Assembly: GCF_003854965.1 (NCBI RefSeq)
Contig: NZ_RQPI01000019.1
Coordinates: 1-64,000, forward strand
Source of the DNA: Paenibacillus rhizophilus
Lineage (GTDB): Bacteria > Bacillota > Bacilli > Paenibacillales > Paenibacillaceae
Length of the DNA: 64,000 nt
Direction: 5' to 3'
In this document: positions 58,661-64,000 of the stretch, in pieces
Layout: each line of letters starts with the position of its first letter
Numbering within the stretch: the first letter of the stretch is position 1
The notes under the pieces: model-generated
Database searches by the model: none
Told to the model about the DNA's origin: nothing
The model's input: the letters and a program-made list of their open reading frames with translations, nothing else
Program-made: the position numbers and the translations under genes

Positions 58661-59971
58661 ATGAACGAGAAGGAAATGATCGGCAGAGAGGCCGTCGCGG
58701 CCAAGCGCAAACAGTTTTTTTATCCCTGTACGCAGCATTTTTACCGGAATTCGCCGCAGCTTGTCCGCGGGTCGATGCAGCATGTCTATGATGAGAATGG
58801 CAAAGAATACACCGATTTCTTCGCCGGGGTGTCGGTGGTTGCCTGCGGCCACTGCAATCCGGAGATTACGGCACGGACCATTCACCAGCTGCAGCAGCTG
58901 CAGCATACGACGACGGTGTATCTTACCCAGCCGAACGTTGATCTGGCAGAGAGGCTGGAGAAAGTGCTTCCCGGGGATTTAAGACGCACGTTCTTCGTGA
59001 ACAGCGGCTCGGAGGCCAACGAGGGAGCGCTGCTGCTGGCAAGGCTGCATACCGGACGCAAAGGATTTATTGCGCTGGAAAGCGGGCTGCACGGGCGGAC
59101 CAATCTAACGATGAGTGTAACGGGGCTGTCCATGTGGCGGACCGATAAATATTTGGACGAGGATGTAACCTTTATCCGGCGTCCCTATGACCCGGAACTG
59201 ACGCCCGAACAGGCCGCTGAGCGGTCTCTTGACGATCTGAAAAGGGTGCTTGAAGAAAAGGGAGAGACGATTGCCGCTATGATCGCCGAGCCGATCCAGG
59301 GCAACGGCGGGATGATTATGCCGGAGCTTTCGTACTTCCGCTCAGTCAAGACGCTGCTGGAGCAGTACGGCGTTCTGCTGATTGCCGACGAAATCCAGAC
59401 CGGCTTCGGGCGCACGGGCGCCATGTTCGCCATGGAACATTTCGGCGTCGTACCGGATATCATCACGATGGCCAAGGCGCTCGGCAACGGTGTGCCGGTG
59501 GCCGCCTTTGCTGCCACCGATGAAATCGCCCGCTCCCTGAATACGCCGTCCGCCTCCACCTTCGGCGGAAATCCGGTGTCGGCGGCGACGGCGCTGGCCG
59601 TGCTCGATTACATCCAGAAGGAACGGCTTCCCGAGCGGGCGGAGTGGCTGGGCGCGAAGCTGAAGGAAGGGCTTGAAGACCTTCGGCGCCGCTACCCGGA
59701 GCAAATCGCCGAGGTAAGAGGAGCGGGACTTATGCTGGGTGCCGAGCTGCGCGGCGGCGGAGCGGCGGAAAGCGCGGCCTTTACGGATGAAGTGCTCGAA
59801 GAAATGAAAGACCGGGGATATTTGATCGGGAAGAACGGAGTGGGCCGAAATGTATTGGCCTTCCAGCCGCCGCTTGTTATTATGGAAGAAGATATCGACG
59901 GTTTGCTTAAGGCGCTGGACGGGACGCTGTCCCATATTCTTGAAGGAACGGCGCTTTCTCCGGAAATGTAG
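58661..59971 (+). CDS. Class III pyridoxal-phosphate aminotransferase
   Basis: 436 residues of the acetylornithine/4-aminobutyrate aminotransferase type. GFIALESGLHGRTNLTMSVTG precedes the PLP site, LLIADEIQTGFGRTGAMFAME holds the PLP-binding Asp, and IITMAKALGNGVPVAAFAA carries the Schiff-base lysine; STFGGNPVSAATALAVLD follows. It resembles the AGXT2/4-aminobutyrate branch; the substrate cannot be told. The ATG at 58661 follows AAGGGGG. Its presence within an ECF/quinone cluster is unusual; a role in making a precursor is speculative. Confidence 0.85.
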   Translation: MNEKEMIGREAVAAKRKQFFYPCTQHFYRNSPQLVRGSMQHVYDENGKEYTDFFAGVSVVACGHCNPEITARTIHQLQQLQHTTTVYLTQPNVDLAERLEKVLPGDLRRTFFVNSGSEANEGALLLARLHTGRKGFIALESGLHGRTNLTMSVTGLSMWRTDKYLDEDVTFIRRPYDPELTPEQAAERSLDDLKRVLEEKGETIAAMIAEPIQGNGGMIMPELSYFRSVKTLLEQYGVLLIADEIQTGFGRTGAMFAMEHFGVVPDIITMAKALGNGVPVAAFAATDEIARSLNTPSASTFGGNPVSAATALAVLDYIQKERLPERAEWLGAKLKEGLEDLRRRYPEQIAEVRGAGLMLGAELRGGGAAESAAFTDEVLEEMKDRGYLIGKNGVGRNVLAFQPPLVIMEEDIDGLLKALDGTLSHILEGTALSPEM

Positions 59972-60015
59972 CGCAGGGCCGGAAGCAACAAGAGAAAGAA
60001 TGGGGAAGAAATGCT

Positions 60016-60900
60016 ATGGTCATTATTAATGCCTGCAAAATTGCGGTACATAAACTCAAAATGTTCGGCGAGCTGGTCATGTTCTCGCATACGCTGTTCT
60101 CGCTGCCTTTTGCCATCATATCCATGGTATGGGCGTCCGGGGGCTGGCCTTCGGGCCGAATCATGCTGTGGGGACTGATCGCCCTTATCGGCGCCCGCAA
60201 CGGAGCCAATGCGTTCAACCGTCTGGTCGACCGCACCTTTGACGGCGAGAATCCGCGGACGGCGCATCGGCATCTTCCGCAGCGTCTGCTGGCGGAGAAG
60301 GAAGTTGCTGTGTTCGTTGTCGTTAACTATGCGATTTTCATCGCCGCTTCGGGAATGCTGAATCTGCTGTGCCTGATCCTTTCGCCCGTGGCGATCGTAT
60401 TGATCTCAACTTACTCCTATACGAAGCGCTTCACCTACCTCAGCCATCTGTATCTGGGCTTTGTTATCGCCTCGGCCCCGATCGGCGCGTGGTTTGCGGT
60501 AACCGGGCAAATCGCTTTTACGCCTTTTGTCATCGGTACGGTCGTCATGCTGTGGATTGCCGGCTTCGATATTATATACGGCACCCAGGATATCGAATTC
60601 GACCGCCGCGCCGGACTATGGTCCATTCCCAGCTACTTTGGACTGGAGAACGCGCTGCGCATTGCCAAGGCTCTGCATTTCATCATGATTATGCTGCTGC
60701 TCTTTCTGTATGTATGGCGCGGTCTCGGCTGGATGTATCTTGTCGGCATCGGCATCGCCACCCTGCTTCTGATGACGGAGCACAACATCATCAAGCCGTC
60801 TAACCGGCAGCTGATGAAGGTAGCCTCCTACAATCTGAACCAGGTGATCAGCACGGTCATCTTAACTTGTACGCTGGTTGATTACTTCTATGTAAGCTGA
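60016..60900 (+). CDS. UbiA-family prenyltransferase (MqnP/DmkA-like)
   Basis: A 294-residue integral membrane enzyme with about eight helices that attaches a polyprenyl chain to an aromatic quinone precursor. Two aspartate-rich metal sites are present: NRLVDRTFD (N68, D72, D76) and DIIYGTQDIEFD (D185, D192, D196). The second motif and the NPRTAHRHLP stretch fit the UbiA-like group used in menaquinone synthesis by the futalosine route (MqnP) and in EET loci (DmkA). The substrate is inferred. GGGGAAG lies upstream. It ends at a strong convergent terminator. Confidence 0.87.
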   Translation: MVIINACKIAVHKLKMFGELVMFSHTLFSLPFAIISMVWASGGWPSGRIMLWGLIALIGARNGANAFNRLVDRTFDGENPRTAHRHLPQRLLAEKEVAVFVVVNYAIFIAASGMLNLLCLILSPVAIVLISTYSYTKRFTYLSHLYLGFVIASAPIGAWFAVTGQIAFTPFVIGTVVMLWIAGFDIIYGTQDIEFDRRAGLWSIPSYFGLENALRIAKALHFIMIMLLLFLYVWRGLGWMYLVGIGIATLLLMTEHNIIKPSNRQLMKVASYNLNQVISTVILTCTLVDYFYVS

Positions 60901-60903
60901 GAA

Positions 60904-60944
60904 AAAAAGGCGGATACTCCATCGCAGGAGTATCCGCCTTTTCG
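60904..60944. terminator. Bidirectional terminator between the prenyltransferase and HepT-like genes
   Basis: A perfect 15-bp stem (60906-60920 with 60927-60941) with A runs before and T runs after, serving both convergent genes. Confidence 0.9.
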
Positions 60945-60965
60945 TATGATTTAATGCTTGGAGGT

Positions 60966-61946
60966 TCAGCGGTCCCTTCCCGCAAAGAACGCAATCAGCG
61001 TCTCCAGATCGGCATGCGCCGGATAGGAGGACAGCTGCTTCGCAATGACAGCCGCCTGCTCCAGGTAACGGCGGCTCAATTCTTCCGTGCGGGCGAGCGC
61101 GCCGCTGCCGGAGATGGCCGCCAGAGCGTCCTCGATGTCGGCTTCCGGAGATTCGGGGCCGACGCAGCGGATACGCGCAGCAAGCTCGGGGTCCTGCAGC
61201 GCGTAAAGTACGGGAAGAGTGACCTGGCCGTGGCGCAGATCACTGCCGGCAGGCTTGCCGAGCGTCTCTGACGATTGGGTGAAGTCCAGCAGATCGTCCT
61301 GAATCTGAAAGGCGATGCCGAGCGCCTCGCCGAAAGCATACAAAGCGGCAGCCGTTTCCTCCGTGCATTCGGCCGACAGGGCTCCCACGCGAAGGCAGGT
61401 CGCCATCAGAAGAGCCGTTTTGTTGAGCGATTTCTCCAGATACTGCTCCAAGGTCAGATCGTAATCATAGGCGTGCTCCATCTGCTGGTATTCCCCGATG
61501 CACAGCTGGGCGGTGGCGATGGCCGACAGATCATGAACATATTGGTTTTTATCTCCCGCATGCTTGCCTAACAGCTCGATAACCCTTGCAGACATATAGT
61601 TGCCGATATGGACGGCTGATAGAACCCCCGTCTGAGTATGCAGGGCGGGACTCCCGCGCCGCAGCTTGGCATCATCAATGATATCGTCATGAACGAGCGA
61701 AGCCGCATGGATGAACTCGGCCGCAGCGGCCAACTGGAGCGTGCGGCGGCCCTGCCCCTTCCGGCCGAACCGGCTGCCGACAATCACCATAAGCGGGCGA
61801 AGCCGTTTGCCTCCGGAGCCGATAAGCTCCAGCACGCCTTTCGCCAGCGGCGATCCGCCGGGCACATCCTTGTCGCGCGTTACTAGACGTTCGATTTCAA
61901 GGTTAACTGTCGAAATGTCGATATTCAAGGCTTCGTGCAGCTTCAT
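60966..61946 (-). CDS. Polyprenyl (heptaprenyl) diphosphate synthase, catalytic subunit
   Basis: A 326-residue trans-prenyl synthase that extends farnesyl diphosphate with isopentenyl units to make the menaquinone side chain. Both aspartate-rich motifs are intact: DDIID (87-91) in LVHDDIIDDAKLRRG and DDLLD (217-221) in FQIQDDLLDF. GGKRLRP and the length match HepT. AGGTGGGA lies upstream of the ATG. It is preceded, 7 nt away, by a short gene that looks like its regulatory partner HepS, so they form one operon. Confidence 0.92.
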   Translation of the reverse strand: MKLHEALNIDISTVNLEIERLVTRDKDVPGGSPLAKGVLELIGSGGKRLRPLMVIVGSRFGRKGQGRRTLQLAAAAEFIHAASLVHDDIIDDAKLRRGSPALHTQTGVLSAVHIGNYMSARVIELLGKHAGDKNQYVHDLSAIATAQLCIGEYQQMEHAYDYDLTLEQYLEKSLNKTALLMATCLRVGALSAECTEETAAALYAFGEALGIAFQIQDDLLDFTQSSETLGKPAGSDLRHGQVTLPVLYALQDPELAARIRCVGPESPEADIEDALAAISGSGALARTEELSRRYLEQAAVIAKQLSSYPAHADLETLIAFFAGRDR

Positions 61947-61953
61947 GTTGGTG

Positions 61954-62415
61954 CTATCCCACCTGTTCTATCGCTTTTTCCGAACGACGCTTTTTTTTAA
62001 ATTCGGCATTCAGGAATTGTCCGATTAGGGTAATGAGATCCAGTTCGGCATAGTCTCCGTTAGCTATTCTGATCTGCTGCTGCTTAATAAAAGGAGCCAG
62101 AAAGACCACGGCATCCAGTTCACGGTGCTTTATGGCGAACTGAAGGTAAAAGCTGTATAAATAATCTCCGTCGAGCACATTGCGGATCAAATCAGGATGA
62201 TCCGCGGAGCATTCCATATGCCGGCGGGCGGCCTGCACAAGAATAATATAAATGCCCATGAAGTGCAGTTTGCGGCTGTATTCCAGGTTATAGCCTTCCA
62301 TTACCGAGAGCAGACCTTCGCCTTCCGCCGGAGAGAAAGGAAGCTTAATTCCGGCGATGGGCGACAATTCAGCCTGGAGCAGCCGAAGAGTATCTCCAAT
62401 GAGTTGTCTGTTCAC
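61954..62415 (-). CDS. HepS-like partner of the heptaprenyl diphosphate synthase
   Basis: A 153-residue helical protein. LDGDYLYSFYLQFAIKHRELDAVVFL and the context directly upstream of the HepT-like gene resemble the HepS (component 1) subunit of heptaprenyl diphosphate synthase, which usually has about 250 residues; so this is a shortened or divergent form. It has no aspartate-rich motifs and would not be catalytic alone. The start is a GTG with AAGGAGAG upstream. The assignment is moderate; it may also be an unrelated small helical protein. Confidence 0.6.
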   Translation of the reverse strand: MNRQLIGDTLRLLQAELSPIAGIKLPFSPAEGEGLLSVMEGYNLEYSRKLHFMGIYIILVQAARRHMECSADHPDLIRNVLDGDYLYSFYLQFAIKHRELDAVVFLAPFIKQQQIRIANGDYAELDLITLIGQFLNAEFKKKRRSEKAIEQVG

Positions 62416-62645
62416 AAGATTCTCTCCTTCTTGTCGGTTTTGCGGAAGCAGTCAAACGCCTGGATCATCCTTACAAAACCTCTCTTAAATAAGGAGAGTA
62501 ATGTGCCGAAAGGACACATTACTCCATAAAGTTTGTTATTAAGCTTGTATAATTACATAAAAAACACATAAATGGCTTATATAATAATTTGTAAGGAATC
62601 GCTAATAGATATGCCGGATAGCCGGAACCGATTAAATCAACTGCT

Positions 62646-64000
62646 TCAGTCGGTGTACAGATACCATCGCCTTACAAGCGGAATTTTCTTCCACTGCTTC
62701 TTAAGCCAAGGCAGAACGTAGTAATCAAGACCGAAGACACTGCCGGAACCGCCGATGCAGGCGATTGCCGCCGCTACATACCAGAGCATTTCCGTAGCTG
62801 CCATTTTGGTAGTCCAGATCATGACGGCCATGCCTATCGTCGCTATTGAAGCGATCGCGGTGAACAGACCGACAATCAGCATGATACCCAGCACGATTTC
62901 GGCACAAACCATACCGATTTGGAACCACTTAGCGAGGAAAGTGAAGTTACCGTCTGGTTTATAGAACATGAGATCCATGAACCAGTTCGAAATGTTGTAG
63001 ATGAACTTCGGAACCGGAAGAGCGGAAACCGCTTCTTTGGCCGTATCGACCGCCGATGCCGCCGATTGGGCGTCGACCGTAGTCTTAACCGCATCTACGG
63101 CTTCGCTTGCCGCCGAAGTTGCGTCCTTAAGATATGGCGCTGCCGGAATCAGGAAGATCTTGTTCGGGTCTACCCAAATCTTTCTTAACTTGTCGATGCC
63201 CTCATACAACCACATGCCGCCAAGCAGCATGCGAAGCGGAACGAGCCAGAAGTTCGGGGAGCGCTTGGAGAAATATCCGCCGACGAAGCTTCTGCGGTTC
63301 TCCACGTGGAAGAACTCGTGCATCATGTAAGTCCAAACTTTGTTAAAGCCGACGACGCCGGACAAATAGTAGATATTGATCATATGCTTGGCAAACATGG
63401 CCATGAATCCGGTGAGCATGAACATTTTGTTCGGAAGGCCAACATTGGCTACGCCGTAGCGGCTTCCGATCGATACCATCGTGCCGTGGAAGGCCGGTTT
63501 ATATCCCTTTTTCGCTGTTCCGTTAATGTCGGCGACAATGTTGCCGGCAATCAGCGGAGCTGCAAGCTCGGCATTCTCGACCATTTGCGGAACGGGACGC
63601 TCTTCACCTTCGACTATGTAGAAGATGTTGTCGCCGACAATATATACGTTCTTGTGGTCTACGCTTTCCAGATGCTCGTTGGTCACGATACGCTTGCGTC
63701 CTTGCTGCTGAACATCAAGTTTGCCCACAAGCTCGGAGCCTTCGACGCCTGCCGTCCAGACGATAGTGTTAGCGGCCACGACATTCTTCTCGCCGAGAGA
63801 AACGCTTCCTGTGCCCACTTCGGTGATTTTGGCGCCGGTAACGATTTCCACGTTCAGCTTGCGCAAATGTGCCTCAGCTTTACGAATCAGTTTATCCGGG
63901 AGGATCGGCAAAATTTTCGGAGCCATATCGGCAACGATCAACCGCACATCCTTCGGGTCGATAAAGAACTCTTTGCACAGCTCTTCGCGGTATTCCGCCA
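62646..64000 (-). CDS. NADH dehydrogenase type II with C-terminal DoxX-like membrane domain (5' end outside window)
   Basis: The last 450 residues are visible; the gene runs off the window. The flavoprotein part shows VRLIVADMAPKILPILP, ENKITEVG-like sheets, ANTIVWTAGVEG, VYIVGDNIFYI and a typical NDH-2 C-terminal LMTGFMAMFAKHMINIYYLSG membrane-contacting segment. About 230 further residues then contain five hydrophobic helices (LVPLRMLLGGMWLYEG, FQIGMVCAEIVLGIMLIVGL and others), resembling DoxX/TQO-type domains. NDH-2 oxidises NADH and reduces quinone without pumping protons. The extra domain is like that of EET-locus Ndh2. Its start cannot be determined. Confidence 0.88.
   Translation of the reverse strand, partial: AEYREELCKEFFIDPKDVRLIVADMAPKILPILPDKLIRKAEAHLRKLNVEIVTGAKITEVGTGSVSLGEKNVVAANTIVWTAGVEGSELVGKLDVQQQGRKRIVTNEHLESVDHKNVYIVGDNIFYIVEGEERPVPQMVENAELAAPLIAGNIVADINGTAKKGYKPAFHGTMVSIGSRYGVANVGLPNKMFMLTGFMAMFAKHMINIYYLSGVVGFNKVWTYMMHEFFHVENRRSFVGGYFSKRSPNFWLVPLRMLLGGMWLYEGIDKLRKIWVDPNKIFLIPAAPYLKDATSAASEAVDAVKTTVDAQSAASAVDTAKEAVSALPVPKFIYNISNWFMDLMFYKPDGNFTFLAKWFQIGMVCAEIVLGIMLIVGLFTAIASIATIGMAVMIWTTKMAATEMLWYVAAAIACIGGSGSVFGLDYYVLPWLKKQWKKIPLVRRWYLYTD

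Noticed and set aside
62497..62523. A 9-bp hairpin between the HepS-like gene and ndh
   Set aside because: No T run follows on either strand, so it is not called a terminator; it may be a leader structure but nothing supports this.
1..64000. CRISPR array, prophage or complete insertion sequence
   Set aside because: No regularly spaced repeat array, no phage structural or integrase gene and no transposase was seen. The only mobile trace is the group II intron end.

Overview
The window looks like a chromosomal segment of a Paenibacillus-type member of the Bacillales. The reasons are the moderately high GC, strong AGGAGG-type ribosome binding sites, many rho-independent terminators, a serS T-box, a cobalamin riboswitch, a YjcZ sporulation peptide, and Bacillus-type genes (yneQ-, ywbE-, yezD-, ymaF-like). 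No rRNA, prophage, CRISPR array or intact insertion sequence is visible. The only mobile-element trace is the 3' end of a group II intron at the left edge.

Left third (0-25 kb): mostly housekeeping and metabolic genes. These are L-lactate dehydrogenase, small membrane proteins, a 6-phosphogluconolactonase-like propeller, and a comQ-comX pair encoding a prenylated-pheromone system with no receptor beside it. A large membrane alpha/beta hydrolase follows, then a sulfate ABC importer (binding protein, CysT, CysW, YezD) that lacks its ATPase gene here. Next come a fused NAD(P)H-hydrate repair enzyme with a low-complexity insert, a secreted MTA/SAH-nucleosidase-like protein fused to a stalk domain, L-serine dehydratase (sdaAB-sdaAA), an HNH protein and an AAC(3)-family acetyltransferase.

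Middle (25-42 kb): seryl-tRNA synthetase behind a T-box, an NADPH-FMN reductase and a chemotaxis receptor. An AT-rich cassette follows (lipoprotein, MacB-like ABC transporter, OmpR-type response regulator, histidine kinase). Then come two ribonucleotide reductase operons: oxygen-dependent class I (nrdA-nrdB) and anaerobic class III (nrdD-nrdG). The nrdDG promoter region is layered. In transcription order it has five DnaA-box-like repeats at an 11-bp period, two NrdR-like boxes 16 bp apart with one exactly filling the -35/-10 spacer, a cobalamin riboswitch, and an intrinsic terminator.

Right third (42-64 kb): a tRNA-Thr(CGT), a GH26-PA14 mannanase without a signal peptide, a divergent sucrose locus (scrB / LacI regulator and fructokinase), and an orphan PTS EIIA. 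A 33-residue membrane peptide sits behind a CRP/FNR-like palindrome centred at about -41.5. After an HD-GYP protein there is a cluster resembling flavin-based extracellular electron transfer (EET) loci: NusG-II protein (EetA-like), Gx transporter (EetB-like), EcfA-EcfA-EcfT, a U32 iron-sulfur-type protein, a class III aminotransferase, a UbiA-type prenyltransferase, then on the opposite strand a HepS/HepT-like prenyl-diphosphate synthase pair and an NDH-2 fused to a membrane domain, cut by the window end. ApbE-type flavin transferase and PplA are not in the window.

All functions are inferred from sequence patterns by eye; no database search was possible. Where several start codons were possible, the one with the best-spaced ribosome binding site was chosen.
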